The notes beneath the pieces were generated by a model. It made no database searches. It was given only the letters and a program-made list of their open reading frames with translations, and was not told the origin of the DNA. A stretch of DNA of 64,000 nt from JAJTFW01 sp046330075. Lineage in GTDB: Bacteria; Bacteroidota; Bacteroidia; AKYH767-A; OLB10. Numbering within the stretch: the first letter of the stretch is position 1; the number at the start of each line of letters is the position of its first letter. Shown here piece by piece: positions 44,494 through 52,868 of this stretch. The stretch is from the NCBI GenBank assembly GCA_046330075.1, contig JAXLTL010000001.1, forward strand, positions 372,001 to 436,000. Reading direction: 5' to 3'. A program made the position numbers and the translations under genes.

Positions 44494-45385
44494 ACTCTCT
44501 CTATTATCCGTTTTTATGTTGGCCCTGATCTTTCAGGCAGGCGCACAGGAACTGAACTGTACGGTTAGTGTCATCTCCCCCCGTATCCAATCGTCGGATA
44601 AACGCATCTTTACGACACTGCAGACGTCTATCATGGAGTTTATAAACAACACCAAATGGACGCAGGATAAATTCAAAAATGAAGAAAAAATAGAGTGTAG
44701 TATACAGATCGAAATTGTGGAGCGCGTAAGTACGGATGAGTTTAAAGGAACGATCCAGGTTAGTGCACGTCGCCCCGTTTATGGTACTTCTTATAATTCA
44801 CCCTTGCTGAATTACAAGGATGATGATTTTAACTTCCGTTACGTAGAGTATCAGCCGCTGGAATATAACGATGGTCAGGTGAATCCAAATCTTGTTATGG
44901 TACTTGCGTATTATGCATATACGATTATCGGTTTTGATTACGATTCCTATTCTCCACTCGGAGGCTCACAATTTTTCGCGAAAGCACAGGCAATTGTAGC
45001 TAACAGTGCCAATGCCCCAGAACCCGGCTGGAAAGCGTTTGAAGGCCTTCGAAACCGTTACTGGCTGATGGAAAATATCAATAATCCGATCTATAAACCC
45101 ATCCGTCAGTTCTATTATGATATGCACCGAAAAGGTCTGGATATGATGAGCAAGAAACAGGATGAGTCGGTTCGGGCAATAGCATCCAGCCTCGAAAAAC
45201 TGCGCAGAGTACACAATGATAAACCTTTGTCGGTGTTCATGAAAACGCTGTTCGACGCAAAATCCGATGAAATGGTGAACCTTTTTTCGGGTGCTCCGGC
45301 CGATGTGAAATCGACCGCTAAACAAACGCTCAGCGATATCGATCCGATCAATACGACCAAGTATCAGAAGATTACCGGCGGTTGA
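44486..45385 (+). CDS. DUF4835 family exported protein
   Basis: 299 residues with a signal peptide (LLSVFMLALIFQAGAQE). The mature protein starts LNCTVSVISPRIQSSDKRIF, and FIMEF-like, NTKWTQDKFKNEEKIEC and YAYTIIGFDYDSYSPLGGSQFF segments recall DUF4835, a Bacteroidota family found downstream of coaBC. The function is unknown; a periplasmic or outer-membrane association is likely. Overlaps coaBC by 8 bp and precedes recN by 55 bp. Confidence 0.88.
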   Translation: MRKLSLLSVFMLALIFQAGAQELNCTVSVISPRIQSSDKRIFTTLQTSIMEFINNTKWTQDKFKNEEKIECSIQIEIVERVSTDEFKGTIQVSARRPVYGTSYNSPLLNYKDDDFNFRYVEYQPLEYNDGQVNPNLVMVLAYYAYTIIGFDYDSYSPLGGSQFFAKAQAIVANSANAPEPGWKAFEGLRNRYWLMENINNPIYKPIRQFYYDMHRKGLDMMSKKQDESVRAIASSLEKLRRVHNDKPLSVFMKTLFDAKSDEMVNLFSGAPADVKSTAKQTLSDIDPINTTKYQKITGG

Positions 45386-45440
45386 TTTCTTTTTTTTGAC
45401 GAAGAAGCTTTATTCACGATTTTCGTAGAGTGAAAATGTT

Positions 45441-47102
45441 ATGCTGAAGCGATTACAGGTTAAAAATTATATCCTCATCGATGAACTCGATATCAGCCTT
45501 GATAAAGGGTTGAGCATTATTACCGGTGAAACCGGTGCCGGAAAGTCCATTATCCTCGGCGCACTGGGCATGATGCTCGGTCAGCGGGCTGATGCCGGAC
45601 TCCTCCTCAATAAGGAAAGGAAATGCATCATCGAAGGTACTTTTGATGTCTCTTCTTACGACCTCGAACCTTTTTTTCTCGAAAATGAACTCGATTTTGA
45701 AAGAGAATCTATCATCCGCCGGGAGATCAACAGCGACGGTAAATCGCGGGCGTTTATCAATGATACACCAGTAAATATCTCAACGCTCAAAGACCTTGCT
45801 TCCCGGTTGGTGGACATCCATAGCCAGCACGAAACTTTGTTGTTGTCGAACAGCCGCTTTCAGTTGAATGTTGTAGATGCCTACGCCGGAAATGTGAAAC
45901 AGCTGCAGGCGTTCAAGGAGTTGTATAAGTCTTATAAATCGCTGAAGCTGGAACTCGACGAACTCATCGAAGCCGAGAGTAAAAGCCGCAGCGATCTCGA
46001 TTATTTCCGCTTTCAGTTCAATGAACTCTCTTCACTCAGTCTGAAAGAAGGCGAACAGGAGGCGATGGAGCAGGAGCAGGAACGCCTCGAACATGCGGAG
46101 GAAATCCTCTCTCAGCTGGGAAAAGCAACCGGTGCCATCTATGGTGCTGATGATAATCTCGTTGCACAGATGCAGACCTTGCAGCAGGTGATTGCCGGAC
46201 TCAAAAAATACGATGAGCTGTACGCGACCCAGGCCAACCGGATTCAGTCGCTGATCATCGAATTGAAGGATGTACACGAAGAACTGAGCGCTGCTGCCGA
46301 TCATCTGCAGGTGGATCCCAACCGCCTTGAACAAATCAACGACCGGCTGAGTGCCATCTATAACCTGCAGAAAAAGCATCGTCTTTCATCCGTGGCCGAA
46401 TTGATTTTGCTGCAGGATGAACTCGACGCGAAAATTCAGAATATCGGTTCACTGGAAGACCGGATTGCAGAAAAAACAAAGCACCTGGAACAGTGCAGAA
46501 AAGAACTGCTGAAAGCCGGTGAAACACTCTCTGCAACTCGTCGCGATGCTATTCCTGGGATCGAGAAAACCATCACCAAACAACTCGCTTCCCTGGCTAT
46601 GCCGCATGCGGTATTGCGCATTGCGATGCTGGAGGAGAAGGATGAGCAATGGTCGGCAGATGGAATGGAGAAAGTGCAGTTCCTCTTCTCCGCCAACAAG
46701 GGAATGGATTATAAAGAACTCTCGAAGGTTGCTTCCGGTGGAGAGATGTCAAGGTTGATGTTGTGCATCAAATCACTGATGGCCGGACTTACCGCGATGC
46801 CAACCATTATTTTTGATGAGATCGATACAGGTATCTCCGGCGAAACAGCTGCCAAAGTTGGAGCCATCATGAAAGAGATGGCCCGTAAACATCAGGTGAT
46901 CGCGATTACCCATCTACCGCAGATGGCGTCGAAGGGCGATGCACATTTCCTCGTGTACAAGGAAACGAAGAAAGGAACTACACGCTCCTTCCTGCGTCCC
47001 CTCAACGATGATGAACGCATTCAGGAAATCGCACGGATGCTGTCCGGAGAAGAACTGACTGCTGCAGCCCTTGAAAATGCCCGTGAACTTCTTGGGCAAT
47101 AA
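45441..47102 (+). CDS. recN: DNA repair protein RecN
   Basis: 553 residues of an SMC-like ATPase: Walker A TGETGAGKSIILGAL near residue 32, long coiled-coil arms at about 150-380 (ESKSRSDLDYFRFQFNEL and later QARELLK-type helices), the signature VASGGEMSRLML near 434, and Walker B PTIIFDEIDTGISGE. RecN acts in double-strand break repair. Last gene of the bamD unit; no terminator seen before fabI, which has its own -7 box. Confidence 0.97.
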   Translation: MLKRLQVKNYILIDELDISLDKGLSIITGETGAGKSIILGALGMMLGQRADAGLLLNKERKCIIEGTFDVSSYDLEPFFLENELDFERESIIRREINSDGKSRAFINDTPVNISTLKDLASRLVDIHSQHETLLLSNSRFQLNVVDAYAGNVKQLQAFKELYKSYKSLKLELDELIEAESKSRSDLDYFRFQFNELSSLSLKEGEQEAMEQEQERLEHAEEILSQLGKATGAIYGADDNLVAQMQTLQQVIAGLKKYDELYATQANRIQSLIIELKDVHEELSAAADHLQVDPNRLEQINDRLSAIYNLQKKHRLSSVAELILLQDELDAKIQNIGSLEDRIAEKTKHLEQCRKELLKAGETLSATRRDAIPGIEKTITKQLASLAMPHAVLRIAMLEEKDEQWSADGMEKVQFLFSANKGMDYKELSKVASGGEMSRLMLCIKSLMAGLTAMPTIIFDEIDTGISGETAAKVGAIMKEMARKHQVIAITHLPQMASKGDAHFLVYKETKKGTTRSFLRPLNDDERIQEIARMLSGEELTAAALENARELLGQ

Positions 47103-47154
47103 GCAGAAAATCAGAAGTTTATATCTGTTGTGCCTATACTTGACAGAAAGCATT

Positions 47155-47162
47155 ATTTTTGA
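47155..47162 (+). promoter_or_regulatory. Putative -7 box (TATTTTTG)
   Basis: Exact TAnnTTTG match, ending 17 bp before the fabI ATG at 47180; a TTG lies 23 bp upstream of it. The box supports the 47180 start over the TTG at 47159, which overlaps it. Confidence 0.5.
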
Positions 47163-47179
47163 ACCCTAAATCAACCTAT

Positions 47180-47992
47180 ATGTCCAATTCACTGCTGAAA
47201 GGAAAAAGAGGAATCATCTTCGGTGCTCTTGATCCGAATTCAATCGCCTGGAAAGTTGCTGCTCGTGCGCATGAAGAAGGAGCTACCTTCACATTGACCA
47301 ATGCTCCCGTGGCATTAAGAATGGGTGCCATCAACCAACTGGCCGAACAATGCAATGCAAAGGTGATTGGCGCAGATGCAACGTCTAACGCAGATCTCGA
47401 AAATCTTTTTACTGAGTCGATGAATGTGCTCGGCGGTAAGGTCGATTTTGTGCTGCATTCGATCGGTATGTCGCCGAATGTCCGTAAAGGAAGAGCGTAT
47501 ACCGATCTCGACTATGAATTTTATCACAAGACGCTCGATATTTCTGCAATGTCCCTGCATCGTGTCTTGCAATCGGCAATGAAGCTCGATGCGATCAGTG
47601 AGTGGGGGAGTGTGGTAGCGCTTACATATATCGCTGCTCAGCGTGTATTCCCGGATTATAACGATATGGCCGATGCGAAGTCAACACTCGAGTCGATTGC
47701 CCGCTCTTTCGGATATCATTACGGTAAGGCCCGCAAAGTGCGTATCAATACCATTTCTCAGTCGCCTACCAAAACGACAGCAGGACAGGGTGTGAAAGGA
47801 TTCGATTCCTTCTACAACTACGCTGATGCGATCTCTCCGCTGGGCAATGCTTCCGCAGAAGCCTGTGCAGATTATTGCCTGACTCTTTTCTCCGATTTCA
47901 CCCGTCACGTCACCATGCAGAACCTCTTCCACGATGGCGGTTTCTCTTATACCGGCGTTTCAAGAGAGGTGATGGATAAATTCAGTTCCTGA
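47180..47992 (+). CDS. fabI: Enoyl-[acyl-carrier-protein] reductase (NADH)
   Basis: 270 residues from the ATG at 47180. SDR fold with LLKGKRGIIFGALDPNSIAW at the cofactor end, LHSIGMSP, and the FabI catalytic pattern Y-x6-K seen as DYNDMADAKSTLE. The NTISQSPTKTTAG segment is the substrate loop region. It completes each round of fatty acid elongation. Ends at a strong terminator. Confidence 0.95.
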   Translation: MSNSLLKGKRGIIFGALDPNSIAWKVAARAHEEGATFTLTNAPVALRMGAINQLAEQCNAKVIGADATSNADLENLFTESMNVLGGKVDFVLHSIGMSPNVRKGRAYTDLDYEFYHKTLDISAMSLHRVLQSAMKLDAISEWGSVVALTYIAAQRVFPDYNDMADAKSTLESIARSFGYHYGKARKVRINTISQSPTKTTAGQGVKGFDSFYNYADAISPLGNASAEACADYCLTLFSDFTRHVTMQNLFHDGGFSYTGVSREVMDKFSS

Positions 47993-48014
47993 AAATCGAA
48001 TAACGATAAATGAA

Positions 48015-48052
48015 ACGAGGCTGCCCGATTGAGCAGCCTCGTTTGTTTTTTA
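48015..48052 (+). terminator. Intrinsic terminator after fabI
   Basis: ACGAGGCTGC / GCAGCCTCGT hairpin with an 8-nt loop followed by TTGTTTTTT. Confidence 0.9.
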
Positions 48053-48269
48053 AAGCTATTACGTCACGCCTGTATAAAAACAGGAGCGATTAATGCTTTA
48101 GAAATCTGGAGCTGGTAATAAAATACGAAATCTGATTGGTACACTGGTAATTCGTTTCTGCTTCTTTGCGTTTTCGCGCCTCTGCGAGAACCTTTGTATT
48201 CAATTAAGGAACGCGGATGAAGCGGATTATGCAGATCCGCCGTACGGTGTATCGCAGATTGATTATCGG
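48053..48269. other. Non-coding part of a 540-bp gap
   Basis: No gene supported. It contains a stretch (TTTGCGTTTTCGCGCCTCTGC at about 48161-48187, shown in part) resembling the short intergenic repeat seen in many Bacteroidota. The rest is unremarkable. Confidence 0.4.
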
Positions 48270-48408
48270 TCCATGCAGGTCGCGACCTGCCACTACCATT
48301 TTTGTTCCTCTCGCTCCACAAACATCCTGAACGGGAAACCCCTCTTCAGCTGGAAATATAGATCCATGCAGGTCGCGACCTGCCACTACCATTTTGTTCC
48401 TCTCGCTC
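48270..48408. repeat. Two ~46-bp direct repeats, each with a 16-bp palindrome
   Basis: Copies at 48270-48316 and 48363-48408 differ by one T. Each contains the perfect palindrome GCAGGTCGCGACCTGC (48275-48290 and 48368-48383) followed by CACTACCATTTT and GTTCCTCTCGCTC. They are separated by 46 bp of unrelated sequence. The small open frames crossing them arise from the repeat and are not called as genes. Confidence 0.8.
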
Positions 48409-48473
48409 AAAGAGCGATAGACTCCACTTCAACACTATAACTCCCGTCGGCTTTGCTGCGGGATTAACAGTTT

Positions 48474-48528
48474 AACTCTGTAGCTCTGCAACTCTGCAAC
48501 TCTGCAACTCTGCAACTCTGCAACTCTC
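48474..48528. repeat. 8-bp tandem repeat (CAACTCTG)n
   Basis: Seven consecutive 8-bp units; the central four are exact CAACTCTG copies, the outer ones vary (AACTCTG, TAGCTCTG, CAACTCTC). It ends at the stop codon of the TIGR00266 gene. No coding role. Confidence 0.9.
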
Positions 48529-48529
48529 C

Positions 48530-49288
48530 TTACTCGTCTCCCGAAATAAATCCGCCAAGCAATCCGCCCAATCCGCGCGATTCTTCACGTCCTCCGCCTA
48601 CACGGGAAGCGGCAACAATACGGTCTGCGAGACGTGAGAACGGTACACTCTGCAGATATACGAGTCCCGGACCGGTCAGATGAGCATAGAAGAGCCCTTC
48701 ACCACCAAAGAGGGAGTTTTTAAATCCGCCGATGAATTTGATATCGTAATTCACACTGGGCTCAAATGCCACCAGACATCCGGTATCTACCCGCAGGGTT
48801 TCTCCTGCCGCCAGTTGTTTCTTCAGGATCGTTCCACCGGCATGTATGAAACAGTTGCCATCACCACTGAGTTCCTGCAATATAAATCCTTCACCTCCGA
48901 ACAAGCCCGCACCAATACGCTTGGTGAACGCCAGATTGATTTCAATACCCTGCGCTGCGCAGAGGAAACCATCTTTCTGGCAGAGGAAACGTCCGCCGAA
49001 CTGAGCCGGATTGATCGGAATGATTTTACCCGGGTACGGAGCCGCAAACGCCATTTTACGTTTTTGAGAGCCGTTATTGGTAAAGGTGGTGATGAAGAAA
49101 CTCTCACCCGTAATCATCCGCTTCAGGCCTTTCAACAGACCGCCACCGGTGCCGGTTTGCATTTCAATATCATTCTCCATGTATAGCATGGCGCCGGCTT
49201 CCGCACGTACTGCTTCCTGCGGATCCATTTCAACTTCCACTACCTGGATGTCGTCGCCAATGATCTGATAATCGATTTCGTGTGCCAT
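48530..49288 (-). CDS. TIGR00266/AIM24 family protein
   Basis: 252 residues with the pseudosymmetric beta pattern of the family: VEVEMDPQEAVRAEAGAMLYM at the start, FITTFTNNGSQKRKMAFAAPYPGKI, GGTILKKQLAAGETLRVDTGCLVAF and NSLFGGEGLFYAHLTGPG. The C-terminal Gly/Arg tail (GGGREESRGLGG) is typical. Members are soluble trimers of unknown function in bacteria. It sits next to the repeat-rich gap and is divergent from the small exported protein gene. Confidence 0.92.
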   Translation of the reverse strand: MAHEIDYQIIGDDIQVVEVEMDPQEAVRAEAGAMLYMENDIEMQTGTGGGLLKGLKRMITGESFFITTFTNNGSQKRKMAFAAPYPGKIIPINPAQFGGRFLCQKDGFLCAAQGIEINLAFTKRIGAGLFGGEGFILQELSGDGNCFIHAGGTILKKQLAAGETLRVDTGCLVAFEPSVNYDIKFIGGFKNSLFGGEGLFYAHLTGPGLVYLQSVPFSRLADRIVAASRVGGGREESRGLGGLLGGFISGDE

Positions 49289-49477
49289 AGTTGTTTTTTA
49301 ATGGTTGCAAATGTACTATTTCAGCAGCCTGAAACAGGGGGCAAAGATGCACCGAAATCTTGTTTCGGTATATAAAATTCTGCCGAAGTGTGGGAGGGAA
49401 GCGACGGATTGTCGGTTTTATGGAATGTAAACCCGGCAATACTTGCCAACCGCTTGCGTTCTTTGTACATTAGCAAC

Positions 49478-49822
49478 ATGGGGATGAAAAAAATCTGTTT
49501 ATTGGCAGGACTGCTGCTCGGCATGGCAACTTTGGAAAACGTGCAGGCGCAATCGCTCAAACAGGATACTTTGTTTGTTCCCGATCAGTTGCGTCAGTAT
49601 CAGTTCCAGCTCGAGCAGGAAGTGGATAAAATCGATGACCTGCGGTACGATAAAACCGGTGAACCCATCAAGGGAACGCTTTCTCCCGATAAAAAACGGG
49701 TGGTGATGGACAATTATAAAAAAGGCCAGCGCGTAAAATTTACCGTCACCTATCCCGACGGCCGCAGCGAAGAACTCACTAAAAGTCCCTGCTATATCGA
49801 TCCCGTGACCTGGGAACTTTGA
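49478..49822 (+). CDS. Small exported protein of unknown function
   Basis: 114 residues from the ATG at 49478. Signal peptide KKICLLAGLLLGMATLENVQAQ. The mature part is short and charged, with KRVVMDNYKKGQRVKFTVTYPDGR and the terminal SPCYIDPVTWEL; it looks like a small beta domain with one Cys. No family recognised. A weak -7 box (TACATTAG) with a TTG 20 bp upstream lies at 49467-49474. Confidence 0.7.
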   Translation: MGMKKICLLAGLLLGMATLENVQAQSLKQDTLFVPDQLRQYQFQLEQEVDKIDDLRYDKTGEPIKGTLSPDKKRVVMDNYKKGQRVKFTVTYPDGRSEELTKSPCYIDPVTWEL

Positions 49823-49942
49823 GGTTTTATCTGAATTTAGGTTCACACGAAGTAAGATTCAGTACAACATGATTTAAATATATTTTCTTCTAACTCCCCC
49901 AGCCGAATCCATGAAAAACTCATTTTGAATCCTGTATTTCTC

Positions 49943-49950
49943 TACCTTTG
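49943..49950 (+). promoter_or_regulatory. Putative -7 box (TACCTTTG)
   Basis: Exact TAnnTTTG match ending 4 bp before the ATG at 49955, which would give a very short leader. Confidence 0.4.
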
Positions 49951-49954
49951 ATTC

Positions 49955-51478
49955 ATGACCTTCTTTCGTTACTTGTTTTTATTGATGGTGATTGCGCCGG
50001 GAGGATTGATGGCGCAATACAACGGTAATTACTGGTGTTTTGGGGATAGTGTTATGATAAATTGGAGTAACCCTAACAACCCTGTAATTGGGGCTTCTTC
50101 TTTTGATTTCCGAAACGGATCATCAAGTATTGCTGATTCTAACGGCATACTTTTATATACAGGTTATAATTACAATGTTCAACCAGTCAGACCCTCGGTT
50201 TGGAACAAATATAATAATGATATAAATGATTCAATACGGATCAAAGGTGGCCTTTGGTATCATGCCAGTTTATTTGTACCTGATCCTGGAAATGATTCAA
50301 TTATTTATTTATTTACAATTGGTGTTACTCAAGCTGAACAGTACGGTCTATACTACTCCAAAATCAACTATAAAGCGAACAATGATTCAGGAATAGTCAT
50401 TCAGAAAAATGTGCAGCTCAATAATTTTCCGGCATTTGACGCCCTCATGGCTGTACGGCATGGGAACGGACGGGATTGGTGGTTGATTTTTCAGAGATGG
50501 TATACCAATAATACGGCAACATCAGCTTTTTACCTTTATTATATTTCTGACACAGGAATCAGTGGCCCAAGTATTCAAAACACAGGATCTCTTAGAAGGT
50601 GTAATGGCGGACAATTAGTATTCTCGTCCAATGCCGATAAATTCGCTCAGGTAAGTATTCGTGGTATGATCGAACTATACACCTTCGATCGTTGTACAGG
50701 CACGATTACTTCAACAATATCTATTGAACAAGAACCTGCTGTTGCTCCTTACCCGCATTGGTATGCCAGTTGTGCTTTTTCACCGGATGATTCAAAGTTA
50801 TATGTAGCAGAATACTCGCAAACCAGTTCACCATCTTATTTATGGCAGTTTGATTTAATGTCTGCGAATATACCCGCGAGCAAAACTGTGATTGACTCAT
50901 TCGTTGATCCTGATATGGGAATAGCGCAACTTCGCTTGGCTCCCGATAATAAAATATATTTATCCGCCTCAGATGAAGGTTTTCCATGGCCTTACCCAGA
51001 TACCATCACTGCATTCACCACCATCAACAACAACCTCAGTGTCATCAACTACCCGGATAGCCTGGGAGCTGCCTGCGACTTTCAACCGTTCAGTTTTAAT
51101 TTAGGAGCGGGTAGAACCTACTACGGCCTCCCCAATAACCCCGATTATGAGCTGGGCGCCTGGGTGGGGAGTCCCTGTGATACGTTATCTGTGGGCCTCA
51201 CCCTCGGCCCCGCAGAGGAGAAGGGAGCCTGGATGCAGGCATGGTATAACCACGAATGGAACATGATTCACGTGAATGCGGCGCAGTTGAAAGGAAAGAA
51301 AGGGATGCTGCGGTTACTTGATATCGAAGGCAGAATCGTTTTCGAAAAACCGGCGGAGGTGTTAGCGGGAGGGTATTATACGACGGAGATTTATATGAAT
51401 GAAATTTCGGATGGGGTTTATGTTGTCAATCTCATTACTGACAAGGAAACATTATCGTTCAAGACTGGGAAATTTTAG
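49955..51478 (+). CDS. T9SS cargo protein with propeller-like body
   Basis: 507 residues. Signal peptide (FRYLFLLMVIAPGGLMAQ). The body starts NGNYWCFGDSVMINW and has repeated blade-like strands with SPDDSKLYVAEYS and LRLAPDNKIYLSAS, resembling the 6-bladed propellers of Bacteroidota surface proteins. The last ~75 residues (WNMIHVNAAQLKGKKGMLRLLDIEGRI onwards, shown in part; then NEISDGVYVVNLITDKETLSFKTGKF in the record only by position) form a type A T9SS sorting domain. Its final 72 codons and the following ~315 bp are repeated downstream. Confidence 0.85.
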   Translation: MTFFRYLFLLMVIAPGGLMAQYNGNYWCFGDSVMINWSNPNNPVIGASSFDFRNGSSSIADSNGILLYTGYNYNVQPVRPSVWNKYNNDINDSIRIKGGLWYHASLFVPDPGNDSIIYLFTIGVTQAEQYGLYYSKINYKANNDSGIVIQKNVQLNNFPAFDALMAVRHGNGRDWWLIFQRWYTNNTATSAFYLYYISDTGISGPSIQNTGSLRRCNGGQLVFSSNADKFAQVSIRGMIELYTFDRCTGTITSTISIEQEPAVAPYPHWYASCAFSPDDSKLYVAEYSQTSSPSYLWQFDLMSANIPASKTVIDSFVDPDMGIAQLRLAPDNKIYLSASDEGFPWPYPDTITAFTTINNNLSVINYPDSLGAACDFQPFSFNLGAGRTYYGLPNNPDYELGAWVGSPCDTLSVGLTLGPAEEKGAWMQAWYNHEWNMIHVNAAQLKGKKGMLRLLDIEGRIVFEKPAEVLAGGYYTTEIYMNEISDGVYVVNLITDKETLSFKTGKF

Positions 51479-51664
51479 TTACTGGATCATCTTTCGTTTT
51501 AAACGCGGTGAGCGCGGCGGTTACGCGGTGAGCGCAACGAAATGAAATCCCGGCCCTCAGCATATCCGGTTTTTTGAGTGAAGGTAGTGGCGGAAAAGTT
51601 CGAGGGTAGCTCCGAATGAAATGAGGAGATCCCCCGAGAACCCGCCACGGACAAGCTCAAAAAA

Positions 51665-51680
51665 TTCCGCGAAAGCGGAA
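51665..51680 (+). repeat. GNRA-type hairpin of linker 1
   Basis: TTCCGC-GAAA-GCGGAA. Identical copies lie at 52196-52211 and 52719-52734. Confidence 0.8.
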
Positions 51681-51709
51681 AGGATATGGTGCAGGCCTTG
51701 ATCTTTTTG

Positions 51710-51771
51710 GTTACCCTGAAGCAGAACGAAGTACGCTTCAGGGTAACTGGGGGTTTGGGGGCAAAGCCCCC
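51710..51771 (+). repeat. Linker 1 hairpins A and B
   Basis: A: GTTACCCTGAAGC pairs with GCTTCAGGGTAAC (13 bp, 12-nt loop, 51710-51747). B: GGGGGC-AAA-GCCCCC (51757-51771). In linkers 2 and 3, A has a different stem, and in linker 3 B has a different stem. Confidence 0.85.
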
Positions 51772-51793
51772 TTGGTATGCCCAAGAATGAAGA

Positions 51794-52009
51794 ATGATTC
51801 ACATGAATGCGGCGCAGTTGATAGGAAAGAAAGGGGTGTTGCGGTTGCTGGATATCGAAGGCAGAATCGTTTTCGAAAAACCGGCGGAGGTGTTGGCAGG
51901 CGGTTATTATACGACGGAGATTTATATGAATGAAATTTTGGATGGGGTTTATGTTGTCAATCTCATTACTGACAAGGAAACATTATCGTTCAAGACTGGG
52001 AAATTTTAG
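51794..52009 (+). pseudogene. Free-standing T9SS sorting-domain fragment, copy 2
   Basis: 71 codons from ATG (MIHMNAAQLIGKKGVLRLLD...) to a stop, nearly identical to the end of the 49955-51478 gene, without signal peptide or cargo. As T9SS export needs a Sec signal, it cannot be secreted as such. Probably a duplicated gene tail. Confidence 0.8.
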
Positions 52010-52239
52010 TTACTGGATCATCTTTCGTTTTAAACGCGGTGAGCGCGGCGGTTACGCGGTGAGCGCAACGAAATGAAATCCCGGCCCTCAGCATATCCGG
52101 TTTTTTGAGTGAAGGTAGTGGCGGAAAAGTTCGAGGGTAGCTCCGAATGAAATGAGGAGATCCCCCGAGAACCCGCCACGGACAAGCTCAAAAAATTCCG
52201 CGAAAGCGGAAAGGATATGATGCAGGCCTTGATCTTTTT

Positions 52240-52294
52240 GGTTACTTTTTCTATCAAGAGAAAAAGTGACTGGGGGTTTGGGGGCAAAGCCCCC
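52240..52294 (+). repeat. Linker 2 hairpins A and B
   Basis: A: GGTTACTTTTTCT pairs with AGAAAAAGTGACT with two G-T wobbles (6-nt loop, 52240-52271). B: GGGGGC-AAA-GCCCCC (52280-52294), as in linker 1. Confidence 0.8.
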
Positions 52295-52316
52295 TTGGTA
52301 TGCCCAAGAATGAAGA

Positions 52317-52532
52317 ATGATTCACATGAATGCGGCGCAGTTGAAGGGAAGGAAAGGAATGTTGAGGTTATTTGATATCGAAGGCAGAATAGTTTTCGAA
52401 AAACCAGCGGAGGTGGTGGCAGGCGGTTATTATACGACGGAGATTTATATGAATGAGATGGCTACTGGTGTGTACATTGTGCAGCTTGTTACGGAGAAAG
52501 AGACGTTGTCGTTTAAGACTAGTAAATTCTAG
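52317..52532 (+). pseudogene. Free-standing T9SS sorting-domain fragment, copy 3
   Basis: 71 codons. The first half is close to copies 1 and 2. The second half diverges (NEMATGVYIVQLVTEKETL) but keeps the sorting-domain pattern, as if it came from another T9SS gene. No signal peptide. Confidence 0.78.
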
Positions 52533-52762
52533 TTACAGGATCATCTTTCGTTTTAAACGCGGTGAGCGCGGCGGTTACGCGGTGAGCGCAACGAAATGAA
52601 ATCCCGGCCCTCAGCATATCCGGTTTTTTGAGTGAAGGTAGTGGCGGAAAAGTTCGAGGGTAGCTCCGAATGAAATGAGGAGATCCCCCGAGAACCCGCC
52701 ACGGACAAGCTCAAAAAATTCCGCGAAAGCGGAAAGGATATGGTGCAGGCCTTGATCTTTTT

Positions 52763-52821
52763 GGTTACTTTTTCTATCAAGAGAAAAAGTAACCAGGGGT
52801 TAAAGGGGACAGCGTCCCCTT
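52763..52821 (+). repeat. Linker 3 hairpins A and B
   Basis: A: GGTTACTTTTTCT pairs perfectly with AGAAAAAGTAACC (52763-52794). B: AAGGGGAC-AGC-GTCCCCTT (52803-52821), a new stem at the position of the GGGGGC stem in units 1 and 2. Confidence 0.85.
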
Positions 52822-52868
52822 GGAGTGTTTACAAATGGAGAATGCTGAACGCAGTGAAAAGATTTGCA

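Larger units (their letters stand above)
51263..52821 (+). repeat. Three-unit array: sorting-domain fragment plus structured linker
   Basis: Each unit begins ATGATTCACxTGAATGCGGC and holds 216 bp coding for the end of a T9SS sorting domain, then a ~310-bp linker. Units start at 51263, 51794 and 52317 (spacing 531 and 523 bp). The first fragment is the 3' end of the cargo gene; the other two are free-standing. Linkers contain a doubled GCGGTGAGCGC, a TTCCGC-GAAA-GCGGAA hairpin, and two further hairpins whose stems differ between units but still pair. Linkers are almost identical over ~240 bp. Confidence 0.92.

Noticed and set aside
48204..48410. Minus-strand open frame with doubled MVVAGRDLHG
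   Set aside because: It is a translation of the two 46-bp DNA repeats; no start context or family.
48270..48528. CRISPR array
   Set aside because: Only two long copies with one 46-bp spacing, next to a simple 8-bp tandem; no cas genes.
52030..52287. Open frames of 75-85 codons on the minus strand of linkers 2 and 3 (also 52553-52780)
   Set aside because: They come from the repeated linker. In linker 1 the start is lost because the hairpin is replaced, and the peptide (KKVTKKIKA...) has no domain, so coding is unlikely.
51263..52821. Integron cassette array
   Set aside because: Units have a gene fragment plus palindrome, but I see no attC-type core sites and no integrase, and the fragments are parts of one domain.
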